Position numbers and translations under genes: made by a program
Part shown: piece by piece, positions 9,349 to 18,201 of the stretch
Layout: each line of letters opens with the position of its first letter
How positions within the stretch are numbered: position 1 is the stretch's first letter
Source of the DNA: Cellvibrio mixtus subsp. mixtus J3-8
Lineage (GTDB): Bacteria > Pseudomonadota > Gammaproteobacteria > Pseudomonadales > Cellvibrionaceae
NCBI RefSeq assembly: GCF_000766945.1
Contig: NZ_KN266208.1
Coordinates: forward strand, 471,605-535,604
Reading direction: 5' to 3'
Length of the DNA: 64,000 nucleotides
Notes under the pieces: model-generated
Seen by the model: only the letters and a program-made list of their open reading frames with translations
Database searches by the model: none
What the model was told of the DNA's origin: nothing

Positions 9349-10371
9349 ATGTCCAAACGTAAACTCACTCGCCGCCAGCAATGGCGCATCGACAAAATCC
9401 AGGAAGAACGCAGTGCCCGCGCGGCAAAACGCGATCAATTGGCTGACGAACACTTAAATGACACCGAATTGGGCCCTGAGCAGCACGGGCTGATCATTAC
9501 GCACTTTGGCACCCAGGTCGTAGTGGAATCCACCGAAGGCGAAAATGCCGGTCAGCACCAGCGTTGCCACTTTCGCAGCAACCTGGGCTCATTGGTAACA
9601 GGCGATAGGGTAGCCTGGCGCGCGGGGAATCCGACCGGGGTTGTAGTTGCGGTAATGCCGCGCGATTCAGCATTGCAACGCCCTGACCCGCACGGTGACA
9701 TGAAAACGGTAGCGGCAAATATTGATCGCATTATGATTGTGGTCGCGCCCTATCCTGAACCCCACGCCAATTTGATTGATCGCTATTTGGTCGCCGCTAA
9801 CGCAATTGAAATAGAACCGGTTTTAGTGATTAATAAAATCGACCGCATCGATGAGACAACGCGCGAAAAAATTTCTTACCTGGAAAATACCTATCGCGAA
9901 TTGGGTTACAAGGTGCTTATGGTTTCAACCAAAACTGACCACGGGCTGGATGAGTTGCGCGAATATTTAAAAGATTACACCAGCGTATTTGTCGGCCAGT
10001 CGGGCGTGGGGAAATCATCGCTGATCAATGCACTGTTGCCGGAATCCAATTTGCGCGTAGGTGACCTATCCGAGCGCCAGCAAGGCACGCACACGACTAC
10101 CAGCGCCATGCTGTTACATTTTCCGGCAGGAGGCCATTTAATTGATTCACCCGGTATTCGTGAATTTGGTTTGTGGCATATGGAAGAAGATGAAGTGCTG
10201 GAAGGCTTTATCGAATTCAAACCCTTTATTGGTCACTGTAAATTCCGCGATTGCTCACATCGCCACGAGCCCGGTTGTGCAATTTTAAAAGCACTTGAAA
10301 ATGGCGAGATTAGCGAAACAAGAATGAGTTCCTACCGTTATATTTTGCGTACCCTGAATGAAAATAGTTAA
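9349..10371 (+). CDS. rsgA: Ribosome small-subunit-dependent GTPase A
   Basis: RsgA is a circularly permuted GTPase that helps mature the 30S subunit. The start at 9349 ([14 protein letters not shown]) is chosen because family members begin with this basic segment; the frame is open 60 bp further upstream, but that part overlaps the orn promoter region and is not conserved in type. An OB-fold domain lies at ~35-110. The GTPase motifs appear in permuted order: NKID (G4), GQSGVGKSS (G1), and DSPG in [12 protein letters not shown] (G3). A zinc knuckle (C-K-F-R-D-C-S-H-x5-C) follows near the C-terminus. Length about 340 residues, normal for the family. Confidence 0.96.
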   Translation: MSKRKLTRRQQWRIDKIQEERSARAAKRDQLADEHLNDTELGPEQHGLIITHFGTQVVVESTEGENAGQHQRCHFRSNLGSLVTGDRVAWRAGNPTGVVVAVMPRDSALQRPDPHGDMKTVAANIDRIMIVVAPYPEPHANLIDRYLVAANAIEIEPVLVINKIDRIDETTREKISYLENTYRELGYKVLMVSTKTDHGLDELREYLKDYTSVFVGQSGVGKSSLINALLPESNLRVGDLSERQQGTHTTTSAMLLHFPAGGHLIDSPGIREFGLWHMEEDEVLEGFIEFKPFIGHCKFRDCSHRHEPGCAILKALENGEISETRMSSYRYILRTLNENS

Positions 10372-10408
10372 AAAAGCGCACCGATTTTAATTTCATAAGG
10401 AGCAACCC

Positions 10409-11215
10409 ATGGCCCTACCCTTTGTGATTGAACCTACACAGCTCGCGGCATTACTTGCACAACCAACGAGCAAATTATTGATTATTGATATGTGTGCCGA
10501 ACCTACTTATTTGCGCGGCCATATCGATGGTGCAATCCATGTACCGCCACACAAAATCCTCATGGCTGAACAGCCTGTGCCGGGCAAAATTGCGCCGGTA
10601 GAAAAATTAAATCGCGTGTTTTCATTTTTGGGTTTAACGCCCGATACGCACGTTGTTGTGTACGACGATGAAGGCGGTGGCTGGGCCGGACGAATGATCT
10701 GGACGCTGGATGCGATTGGCCACAAACATTATTCATATTTAAATGGCGGCTTGCATGCGTGGATCGCGTCCGGGCAATCGCTGACACAAGAAATTCCAGT
10801 GGTAACGCCAAGCACCGTTAATGTAAAAATTGATCCAAAAGTAGTTATTGAAATTCCCGATATTATCGGCGAATTGGATCGCGCAGACTTTGTAGTATGG
10901 GACGCGCGCAGCCCGCAAGAATATTCCGGCGAACGGGTGACTGCACAAAAAAATGGCCACATCCCCGGAGCAATCAATTGCGAGTGGACGAATTTAATGG
11001 ATCCGAATAATGCGTTGCGTATTCGCAGTGATGCACGCGAATATTTAGCGGCATTGGGCTTGACCGCAAACAAACGTATTGTTACCCATTGCCAGGGCCA
11101 CCATCGCTCCGGCTTCACGTATTTAGTGGGCAAAGCTGTGGGGTTAAATATTCGTGGTTACCATGGCTCCTGGGCAGAATGGGGCAATCATCCTGGCACA
11201 CCGGTTGAACAATAA
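10409..11215 (+). CDS. Two-domain rhodanese sulfurtransferase
   Basis: Two rhodanese homology domains in tandem (residues ~10-130 and ~145-265), like thiosulfate or 3-mercaptopyruvate sulfurtransferases. The first domain is the inactive scaffold. The second carries the active-site loop THCQGHHRSG, with Cys as sulfur acceptor. This loop differs from the CG[ST]GVTA of SseA-type mercaptopyruvate enzymes and the CRxGx[RT] of classical thiosulfate enzymes, so donor specificity is open. Start supported by AAGGAG eight bases upstream. It follows rsgA by 37 bp and may be co-transcribed with it; a strong bidirectional terminator closes the unit. Predicted cytoplasmic. Confidence 0.88.
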   Translation: MALPFVIEPTQLAALLAQPTSKLLIIDMCAEPTYLRGHIDGAIHVPPHKILMAEQPVPGKIAPVEKLNRVFSFLGLTPDTHVVVYDDEGGGWAGRMIWTLDAIGHKHYSYLNGGLHAWIASGQSLTQEIPVVTPSTVNVKIDPKVVIEIPDIIGELDRADFVVWDARSPQEYSGERVTAQKNGHIPGAINCEWTNLMDPNNALRIRSDAREYLAALGLTANKRIVTHCQGHHRSGFTYLVGKAVGLNIRGYHGSWAEWGNHPGTPVEQ

Positions 11216-11254
11216 TTTAATCATTATAATTACCATCCAATAAAAAATTATTGG

Positions 11255-11297
11255 AAAAAAAAGCGAAGCCTGATCAAATCAGGCTTCGCTTTTTTTC
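11255..11297. terminator. Bidirectional terminator between sulfurtransferase and PEP-CTERM genes
   Basis: AAGCGAAGCCTGAT / ATCAGGCTTCGCTT is a perfect 14-bp stem with a CAA loop, flanked by A runs and T runs. It serves the convergent genes on both sides. Confidence 0.92.
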
Positions 11298-11322
11298 ATG
11301 CACGATTTATTTGCCGGGCAAA

Positions 11323-12183
11323 TTAAACGCGACGACGAACCACGCTCAGGCTCAACAATCCCAAACCCAACAGCAATAATGCAGAAGGTTCCGGTACTTC
11401 AGCAGGTGGCGTTGTAATGCCATGCACAGTTTGTAAATTACCGGAAATACCCGCACCTAAAAAACGTACGCCGTTCAGGTTCAAACCATCACCCAACTGG
11501 AAGTAACCATCCGGTGCGATGTAAGTGCCCTGCATACTTCCCGCAGCGACGTTAACGTGCCCTTTGTTCAATTCACCGAATACATTAAATAATACGTTTT
11601 CAGCAGCAACACCGTCGAGAACAATGGAAGCACCACCGCCCAACATAAAACCAAAATAATCGACATTTACGATAAACACATCATCAGCGTTGCCTTTTAA
11701 TGTCAGGCTTTTACCCGCACCCAAATTCAAACCGAGGATATTGAATACCGATACATCGCCCTGGCGATTAAATGTTTGCGTGGTAGTGATATAACCGGCG
11801 TTCACCCCCGTTAATGCTTTTGCAGATTGCGATGCACCTTTAAGATCGGCATACAGCGCATCCCAAAATGCAGCGTTCTGGACAGTGGCCGCACCGTCAA
11901 TACTTGCGCCGGGATTTTGGGTCAGAGAACCAAAATCGGCATCACCATGAATTACCGAACCATGTGCCATATTCAGTGTATTGCGTACACCGACATTGCC
12001 GTAAATTTCCGCTTCGGAACCCAGCTCAAGGTTGCCGTAAAGCGGTTGTCCATGCCAGATATTGGTGCCGTGCGACAATAAGGTGTAATTGCCGGCATTG
12101 CCCAAATCCACAGGCAATGCAAAAGCACTGCTGGAAGCCATGGCCAAAACCATTACTGCCATTTTCATTAATTGTTTAATCAC
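11323..12183 (-). CDS. PEP-CTERM surface protein with repetitive beta-type ectodomain
   Basis: This 286-residue exported protein has a signal peptide (residues 1-22, ending SAFA) and a C-terminal PEP-CTERM tripartite signal: PEP motif in AEVPEPSALL, a hydrophobic helix, and a terminal RRR cluster. Such proteins are processed by an exosortase and delivered to the surface or exopolysaccharide; no exosortase is encoded here. The ectodomain is rich in short Gly/Asn/Ala strand repeats and resembles choice-of-anchor or ice-binding-like beta-helical domains, but I cannot place it firmly. Upstream lies a LacI-type palindrome overlapping a putative -35, the same arrangement as at the chitinase gene. 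The function may therefore relate to growth on chitin, which is inference. Confidence 0.8.
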   Translation of the reverse strand: MIKQLMKMAVMVLAMASSSAFALPVDLGNAGNYTLLSHGTNIWHGQPLYGNLELGSEAEIYGNVGVRNTLNMAHGSVIHGDADFGSLTQNPGASIDGAATVQNAAFWDALYADLKGASQSAKALTGVNAGYITTTQTFNRQGDVSVFNILGLNLGAGKSLTLKGNADDVFIVNVDYFGFMLGGGASIVLDGVAAENVLFNVFGELNKGHVNVAAGSMQGTYIAPDGYFQLGDGLNLNGVRFLGAGISGNLQTVHGITTPPAEVPEPSALLLLGLGLLSLSVVRRRV

Positions 12184-12367
12184 AGAAATACCCTTCTTGG
12201 TTGATTGGCTAGTCTCACACCGTATTTATCGTATTTGTATGTAAGAGAAGTTTTTAGAAAGTTGTGGTCATTACGGTTGCGCGTAAATCAGCAATTTCTG
12301 CACCATTTTGGGAAGATGCAATAAAAACAGTGATTTGCATCACACACGCATAATGAAAGGAAGGAAA

Positions 12368-12396
12368 ACTGTAAAAACAACCGACAACGTTGTCTA
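12368..12396 (-). promoter_or_regulatory. Putative sigma70 promoter with NagR-like operator, PEP-CTERM gene
   Basis: The perfect palindrome GACAACGTTGTC occupies 12383-12394. On the minus strand it overlaps a -35-like TAGACA (12391-12396), with TACAGT (12368-12373) as a possible -10 after a 17-base spacer. It lies about 190 bp upstream of the PEP-CTERM start and just past the sensor kinase stop. The same palindrome and geometry occur upstream of the chitinase gene. Confidence 0.6.
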
Positions 12397-12404
12397 TCGA
12401 AAAA

Positions 12405-13694
12405 TTAGCGCGCAGATGGAACGGGAAAAGTAACGGAAACCTCAAGCCCGCCGAGCGAAGGTGATTGGCCCAGTGTCAATTGGGCCGAATGCCATTGGAC
12501 AATACGCTCAACCACCGCCAGGCCCAAACCGTAACCCCGGCGGTCTTCTGTACTCTGGAGCTGGCTACTGCGATAAAACGGCTGCAATACTTTCTGGCGC
12601 TCACTTTCAGGTATACCGGAGCCATTATCCTCTACCTTGAGAATCAACGAATTCACCGCAAGTGCAATTGATACACGCACTACCCCCTTGCCGTAGTGCA
12701 ACGCATTTTGCACGAGGTTGTGGATTAGCATGGCAAGATAATCGGGATCAACACTCACAGATATTTTTTCAGCGACATCGTCGATCCCAAGTTCAACCTG
12801 ATCAATATAAAACTCCTGCTGCAATCGCCGTACAAAATCACTGAGAATTAATTCGCGCGGAGAGAAAGCAATTTGCGCCTGGTCCATACGCGCATAATTA
12901 AGCAATGCTTCCACCAGCGATTCCATCGCCGCCAAATCGCGATTCAAATGCGCGAGTTGTTGCTGTTGCATGGACGGCAACTCCGCTTCCCCCAGCACAT
13001 CCAGGCCAAAGCGCAAGCGCGCCAATGGTGTGCGTAAATCGTGGGAGAGACCGCGTGACAGCAATTTATTATCGGCAATTAATTGCTCGATGCGTTGCGC
13101 CATTCGATTAAATTCCAACTCAATACTGCTGATATAGGAGTTTTTATCGCTGGCGATACGCGCTTGCAAATTTCCCGCACCGAATTCCTGGGCGGTGCGA
13201 CGCAACAGTGATAAACGGCGCAATAACGGATAGAGCCAAATAAGCACAACTAAAATCACGCCACCATAAAATAAAAATGTTAATAACCAATTTAACCAAC
13301 CGGGTGAATCCTGGCGCAACTCATCGGGCAAAGTGAGGGAAAGGACTTGATCCTGGCTGGCGAGGTAATAATTCAGGCTGAGTTGATCACCGGATTCCAA
13401 TAGCAACGCCTCGCCTTTTTCGAAATTTTTTTGCAGATTTTGTGGCAGTGGAAATTCGCCATAAGGAATGATCTGCGGATGCATGGTGGAAAATGCGAGC
13501 CAATTATCCCATTCGATTTGCACACCTTGCTGGTCCAATAAAATGGCCAGCTCGCGTCCCACAGTTTTATAGGCGATCAACGACGCATCTTCCGTGGAAG
13601 GTTCCTGGTCGTTATACCATTGGTCTATACCCCAGCCCAAACCAATTACCGCGGACACAACAACAATAAGAAGCGAGAGAGTCAAACGCTTCAC
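12405..13694 (-). CDS. Sensor histidine kinase, RstB/EnvZ-like
   Basis: Membrane sensor kinase of 429 residues, last gene of a five-gene operon. It has an N-terminal membrane segment (~5-22), a periplasmic sensor of about 110 residues, and a second membrane segment (~137-158). A HAMP linker runs to ~205, with the H-box at GLSHDLRTPLARLRF (phospho-acceptor His218). The catalytic domain has N-box HNLVQNALHYG and G-boxes DNGSGIP and GYGLGLAVV. It starts three bases after the response regulator stop. Its closest well-known relatives appear to be RstB-like kinases. The signal is unknown; the genes upstream in the operon suggest an envelope or metal-related cue. Confidence 0.92.
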   Translation of the reverse strand: MKRLTLSLLIVVVSAVIGLGWGIDQWYNDQEPSTEDASLIAYKTVGRELAILLDQQGVQIEWDNWLAFSTMHPQIIPYGEFPLPQNLQKNFEKGEALLLESGDQLSLNYYLASQDQVLSLTLPDELRQDSPGWLNWLLTFLFYGGVILVVLIWLYPLLRRLSLLRRTAQEFGAGNLQARIASDKNSYISSIELEFNRMAQRIEQLIADNKLLSRGLSHDLRTPLARLRFGLDVLGEAELPSMQQQQLAHLNRDLAAMESLVEALLNYARMDQAQIAFSPRELILSDFVRRLQQEFYIDQVELGIDDVAEKISVSVDPDYLAMLIHNLVQNALHYGKGVVRVSIALAVNSLILKVEDNGSGIPESERQKVLQPFYRSSQLQSTEDRRGYGLGLAVVERIVQWHSAQLTLGQSPSLGGLEVSVTFPVPSAR

Positions 13695-13697
13695 GAA

Positions 13698-14444
13698 TTA
13701 ATCCCAGGCTTCAGGAGAAAATAAATAACCGCGCGCCCACACGGTTTTTATACGATAAGGCTGTTCGGCATTATCCAGTAATTTTTTACGCAAGCGCGAC
13801 ACGCGAATATCAATCGAACGATCAAAACCATCGTATTCAAAACCGCGCAACTGGATCACCAATTGATCGCGACTGATTACTTGGCCTGCGCTGCTTGCCA
13901 GTAACCAGAGCACATCAAACTCATTTGCCGTGAGCGGAATTAATTGCTCGCGATAAAAAACTGTTTTGGCATCGCGCAGTATTTTTAATTGGCCGAACTG
14001 CAAATGCCCTTCCGGCTGTTCCTGCTGTTGCTCTTGCGGCTCGCGCCGCAGCAGGGCTTTAATACGTGCAAGTAATACGCGCGGCCGCACCGGTTTGTTT
14101 AAATAATCATTTGCCCCCAGTTCCAAACCCAATACCTCATCGGTTTCTTCGTTGAGTGCAGTCAGCATCAAAATCGGGCCGTTGTAGAATGCGCGCAGCT
14201 CGCGACAAATATCAAAACCATTTTTACCCGGCAACATCACATCAAGAATAATTAAATCCGGCTTGTGCTGTTGTACTTCGGCGATAACCAGATCGCCGCG
14301 CGTAAGGTGGCGCAGCTGGTATTCATGCCCTTGCAAATATTGCTGGATCCATTCGGCGAGTGAGGCATCGTCTTCTACCAGTAAAATACTGGCCGCAGAA
14401 GATTTACTATTCAGCGCGTCGGTAAATTCATTGATTGTCGTCAT
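13698..14444 (-). CDS. OmpR-family response regulator, RstA-like
   Basis: Partner of the sensor kinase gene that follows it. The receiver domain (~18-130) has the acidic pocket LLVEDDASLA, phospho-acceptor Asp68 in LIILDVMLPG and the conserved Lys in DYLNKPVRP. A Gln/Glu-rich linker follows, then an OmpR-type winged helix with LTANEFDVLWLL and SIDIRVSRLRKKL. The start at 14444 is chosen because its ATG overlaps the upstream stop codon (TAATG), which implies translational coupling; an in-frame start at 14459 is possible but would overlap more. The likely target is the promoter of its own operon, where spaced GTTACA half-sites are visible. Confidence 0.92.
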   Translation of the reverse strand: MTTINEFTDALNSKSSAASILLVEDDASLAEWIQQYLQGHEYQLRHLTRGDLVIAEVQQHKPDLIILDVMLPGKNGFDICRELRAFYNGPILMLTALNEETDEVLGLELGANDYLNKPVRPRVLLARIKALLRREPQEQQQEQPEGHLQFGQLKILRDAKTVFYREQLIPLTANEFDVLWLLASSAGQVISRDQLVIQLRGFEYDGFDRSIDIRVSRLRKKLLDNAEQPYRIKTVWARGYLFSPEAWD

Positions 14445-14869
14445 TAAAATAATCGCCAATGGGTTTTACGGCGGGTGTTGGCTTTGTAAACCCAGGCTAC
14501 CTCCATAGTCGATTCGGCAACAACTTGTTGCTGCGCATTTTTTAATTGCAACAAAAGCGATGAATCGCTGGCAAATTCATACACAAATGTTCCCTGCGTT
14601 TGTTCCTGCCAGCAATGTAGTGGTTGTGGCGTTGCTTCCTGGTATACGCAATAATTTCCCGCCGCAAAACTACTCCACGAAATTTGCACACGCTGATAAC
14701 ACACTTGCCCCTGGTGCAAGGCAACGCAACGCGATGGGGTTAATAACAAACTCGCTGGTTCCGGTACTGCCGATGTGGCAGCCTCATCAGCGGCGAAAAC
14801 GCTTGTTGCTATTGGCAGCAGAAGCGCAATCCTGATTCCCTGAATAAGCCTGGACATAATCATCGCCAC
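14444..14869 (-). CDS. DUF3019 family periplasmic protein
   Basis: Small exported protein (~140 residues) with a signal peptide ending near SVFAAD. The core runs from LLTPSRCVALHQGQVCYQ to MEVAWVYK, matching in type the DUF3019 family I know from operons with RstAB-like regulators and MipA-like proteins in Shewanella-type bacteria. Four Cys (in SRCVAL, QVCYQ, GNYCVYQ and LHCWQ) could form two disulfides in the periplasm. The start is uncertain: a GTG at 14869 overlaps the upstream TAG, while ATGs at 14863 and 14857 would give a more ordinary signal peptide. Function unknown; perhaps an accessory sensor or processing factor. Confidence 0.75.
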   Translation of the reverse strand: MAMIMSRLIQGIRIALLLPIATSVFAADEAATSAVPEPASLLLTPSRCVALHQGQVCYQRVQISWSSFAAGNYCVYQEATPQPLHCWQEQTQGTFVYEFASDSSLLLQLKNAQQQVVAESTMEVAWVYKANTRRKTHWRLF

Positions 14870-15747
14870 TAAAACACGTAACTGACAGAGGTCGCGATGG
14901 CTTCGCCGTGATTGTCCATGATAAGTGGACTTCTCATAGCCGAGGATTCAAGATCCATACGCCGGATAAAACTGCGAAACACCCATTTTTCACTGAGCGG
15001 ATAAGTAACCCCTAATTCCACCACATACGCCATGCCGGCGGGCACTTCGCTTTGCGGATATTTTTCCGAGGCTTCTGACTCATCAATGGAAAAATAATAA
15101 TCCATGATTTGTTGCGATCGATATGTGGCTCCTACAATGCCGTGCAATGTCCAGTTGCGATATTGCCAATGGCGCGCCAGACGCAAGGAATATAATTCAC
15201 CGTGATGGGTATCGCTGATGTCGGTGAGTGCATGGAGTTGTACGATGTAATTACCAAAATACGCGGTCGCGCGCGGCCCCGACATAAAATCATCGCGGCG
15301 ACGCTTCAGGCCGCGATAATCATCGCTTACCTCTTCACTCATCTCATCATGTTGCGTAAGGCCAACCCAATCGAGAGACCAATTTTCACCGTTATAAAAA
15401 TTGCAGCCCAGGGTGAATTGTTCGAGGCTTTGGGAAAATAGTTCCCCGAACAGGCAGCCGTATTGGTAGCGCGCATTGATATCCAGGAAAACTTCCGTGT
15501 GTACCTCACCTTTTTCATTGCCTTCCGGGATTCCCACGATAGGGTTAGTGGAGGTTGCAATACCAGCACCGACCTCAAAATAGCCGCCATTGCGGTTGTC
15601 GGGGCCGGAGGTACCTTTGCGCACTTCGGTCGACAAGTCGCCCGCGTATGAAGGCAAGCCAATACCCATCAATAATCCACACAATAAAATCCCTGTGTGC
15701 ACCAGGCAAGCCGGTAATAATCCTGTACGCAAGCGCTTAATCCACAT
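14869..15747 (-). CDS. MipA/OmpV family outer membrane protein
   Basis: Outer-membrane barrel of the MipA/OmpV family, 292 residues. A long hydrophobic N-terminus acts as signal peptide (cleavage near LPSYAGD). Alternating beta-strands end with the outer-membrane signature ATSVSYVF (terminal Phe). MipA was described as a scaffold for murein-synthesis and hydrolase proteins in E. coli; other members affect antibiotic susceptibility. Its position between the TonB receptor (17 bp after that stop) and the DUF3019 gene (overlapping) shows that the envelope components are expressed together with their regulators. Confidence 0.87.
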   Translation of the reverse strand: MWIKRLRTGLLPACLVHTGILLCGLLMGIGLPSYAGDLSTEVRKGTSGPDNRNGGYFEVGAGIATSTNPIVGIPEGNEKGEVHTEVFLDINARYQYGCLFGELFSQSLEQFTLGCNFYNGENWSLDWVGLTQHDEMSEEVSDDYRGLKRRRDDFMSGPRATAYFGNYIVQLHALTDISDTHHGELYSLRLARHWQYRNWTLHGIVGATYRSQQIMDYYFSIDESEASEKYPQSEVPAGMAYVVELGVTYPLSEKWVFRSFIRRMDLESSAMRSPLIMDNHGEAIATSVSYVF

Positions 15748-15764
15748 AAAAACCGTAACCTGTA

Positions 15765-17846
15765 TTAAAAAGTCAGCGACATTCCCACCGCCGGAATTAT
15801 GCCCAACCCCACTTCATCTTCCAGCTTGAAATTTTGCGGTGATGTGGTGCGTTTGTAATCCAGATTGCGATCGGTGACGTTGCGCCGGTTAAGGGCGTTA
15901 AGAATATCAATATTGTAAGTGCCGGGATAACCCCACAATGTCATTTCACGCTGGAAACGCAAATCCAGGCGCGAATACACCGGCAGGCGATCTGAATAAG
16001 GTTCGCCATAGACCGGCAAAATCCGGTTTTCAAACCAGGGATTTTTTTGTATCCCCACAATTGGTGTATAGGCGCGGCCAGACTGTGCAGTAAAACGCGC
16101 GCCCATGGTCCACAAGTCATTTAACTGGTAATTCATTACCCAATTAAGAACCAGGGGGGTGTCCAGGTAATAATCACGCTCGACACCGGTTAATTTGTTA
16201 GTGCGATTACTGTGTGAAGCGCTAATTGCCAACCAGCCGTACCAGCGATCAGTACGCTCTTTACTGATAAATAAATCCACACCATAAGCCTCACCTTCTA
16301 CATTGTTGGTGTACAAAGGTTTACTGGTGTCGCCAACATCGCTCGCCAGCGGCAAATTATCCATGGTCTTGTAATAGGTAGTGACCGACCAGCTCCATTC
16401 ATTCGCTAACTCCTGTTTGATGCCAAGGGTGAAATGATCTGATGTTGGTGAATCCAGTTCCGTGTTACCAATTTGTGGAAATGTTTTGTCGATATCCGGC
16501 AAACGATTGTAAGAACCGGCAGATGAAGTCAATGTCCATTTATCGATAAATTCCCAGCTCAACGCCAGGCGTGGATGCGTGAAGGTTTCGTCAGTGTAAT
16601 CGTTGTAATGGCTTTGCACGCCCACATCAAGCGCAAGGTTTTCCGCGACTTCCCAGTGATCATTCAGATAAACAGATGATTCTTTAATGCGCACCACATC
16701 TTTCGAATCAATTAACTCACCGCGTCGCAATTCGCAATCCGGATCAAATTCGGTACACACATAATTAATAAAGCGCGCATCGTAACTGTAATCCGTAGCG
16801 TGATATTCACCACCCACCGAAATGTTATGGCTGTCACCCAATACAAATGAGTAATTAAGCAGGGCGTAACTATCTTCCGTGGTCATGTCGAAAAAATATT
16901 TATCGCCGCCCCAAAAGGTATCCTGGGTATTTTCATAGTGGCCAATTTGTACATCCAGCGCCTGGCCGAGGAAACCATCAAATTGCCAGCGCAAACTTTG
17001 GTTATTAAACGTGTTTTCGATTTTTGCGCTGCCAGCAAAATCCGGTTCTTCCATTACTTCGGTCGAGCGCTCGGTAAATTCAGCTGCGGCCAAATCGCTT
17101 GCACCATTAGCACTTAAAGTGAATTTGTGGTTTTCCCCCAAACGGTATTGGTATTTGAATTGGTAATCCGTATCTTCCGGTGCGTCCTGCACACGGATAC
17201 CATCTTCCTTATCCGCTTCATCCTTATCAAAAAAATATTGCAACAAACTGGCGCGCGCCGATAAATACAAGGCCGAGTTTTCAGTGACCTGCCCTTCGGT
17301 AAATACACCTGCGCGCAAAATAGAAAGATCAACCTTGGTGGCAAAATCCTGCTGGCGGGGGTCGCGCAATTTGATATCAAAAATACCACCAATGGCGTTG
17401 TTATATTGCGGCCCAAAGCCAGCGGAAAATAATTGGAAATCCTGGATAATATTTTCATTAAAAATCGACGTGGAAAACGCATGGAATACATAACCGGCGG
17501 GGGCGCCATCCACTAAATAACGGTTATCGCTGGGCGATGAGCCGCGCACCGCCGGAGCACCACCGCCATCGCCTTCGCTGAGCACACCCGGCAGGCTGAA
17601 TACAGCCATCAACGGATCGCCCAGCGAGCCCGGGACATCGACAATTTTTTGCGCATTTTCGGTAATCACCGAGTAATCACTTTGACGGCCACGCACAACA
17701 ACTTCTTCAACGGCGGACTCCGCCGTGCCGGTTCGTTCCGGATATGAAGTAGCCTGCTGGGCAAGGGTATTGGTACCTGCCAACAAAAGCGGCAAGAACG
17801 GGAGTAATGAACCAAAGGAATGGAAGCGAACATAAGGCTTGGGCAT
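15765..17846 (-). CDS. TonB-dependent receptor, first gene of the mipA-DUF3019-rstAB-like operon
   Basis: Outer-membrane TonB receptor of 693 residues. The signal peptide ends near NTLAQQ, a TonB-box-like EEVVVRG follows, and a plug domain carries the sequence GGAPAVRGSSPSDNRYLVDG and the barrel-entry signature NAIGGIFDIKLRD. The beta-barrel ends AVGMSLTF. It is smaller than the sugar-type receptor near 4 kb and closer in size to metal, cofactor or peptide receptors. AAAGGAAACTGCC precedes the ATG and supports the start. As promoter-proximal gene of an operon ending with a two-component system, it is probably a main output of that regulator. Substrate unknown. Confidence 0.9.
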   Translation of the reverse strand: MPKPYVRFHSFGSLLPFLPLLLAGTNTLAQQATSYPERTGTAESAVEEVVVRGRQSDYSVITENAQKIVDVPGSLGDPLMAVFSLPGVLSEGDGGGAPAVRGSSPSDNRYLVDGAPAGYVFHAFSTSIFNENIIQDFQLFSAGFGPQYNNAIGGIFDIKLRDPRQQDFATKVDLSILRAGVFTEGQVTENSALYLSARASLLQYFFDKDEADKEDGIRVQDAPEDTDYQFKYQYRLGENHKFTLSANGASDLAAAEFTERSTEVMEEPDFAGSAKIENTFNNQSLRWQFDGFLGQALDVQIGHYENTQDTFWGGDKYFFDMTTEDSYALLNYSFVLGDSHNISVGGEYHATDYSYDARFINYVCTEFDPDCELRRGELIDSKDVVRIKESSVYLNDHWEVAENLALDVGVQSHYNDYTDETFTHPRLALSWEFIDKWTLTSSAGSYNRLPDIDKTFPQIGNTELDSPTSDHFTLGIKQELANEWSWSVTTYYKTMDNLPLASDVGDTSKPLYTNNVEGEAYGVDLFISKERTDRWYGWLAISASHSNRTNKLTGVERDYYLDTPLVLNWVMNYQLNDLWTMGARFTAQSGRAYTPIVGIQKNPWFENRILPVYGEPYSDRLPVYSRLDLRFQREMTLWGYPGTYNIDILNALNRRNVTDRNLDYKRTTSPQNFKLEDEVGLGIIPAVGMSLTF

Positions 17847-17904
17847 GGCAGTTTCCTTTTGACAAAGTGAGGGCTCGCAGCCTACTCACTCACACCCGGC
17901 TTGG

Positions 17905-17943
17905 CTGTAACAAGGCGCATGGATCTGTATCAGACTGTAACAA
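17905..17943. promoter_or_regulatory. Direct repeats CTGTAACAA, candidate RstA-like binding sites
   Basis: CTGTAACAA occurs at 17905-17913 and again at 17935-17943, 30 bp apart (near three helical turns), about 60-95 bp upstream of the TonB receptor start. On the coding strand each reads TTGTTACAG and contains GTTACA, the conserved half of the E. coli RstA box as I recall it. The rest of the 355-bp gap 17847-18201 shows no other clear element. Confidence 0.4.
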
Positions 17944-18201
17944 TTCACTGCAAATGCCGTGCAGTTATTGCCAGTTATTCCTTGATCCTGAAAAGGCCCC
18001 TACGGACATTGGGATGGTTGCGACCACCCGGAAGGTTTCTATCGCCCTTGGTGATATGCCACCACTTGGTATCCACCATCGTCATATACCAACGGGCCGA
18101 ATTTACAACCTACTGGTTAAGCCTGTTGCACTGGCATCCATTACTCCATAAGCCTACAATTCCCGTCCTTTGTTTAAACTGGCTGTTAGCGTCCAAACGT
18201 T

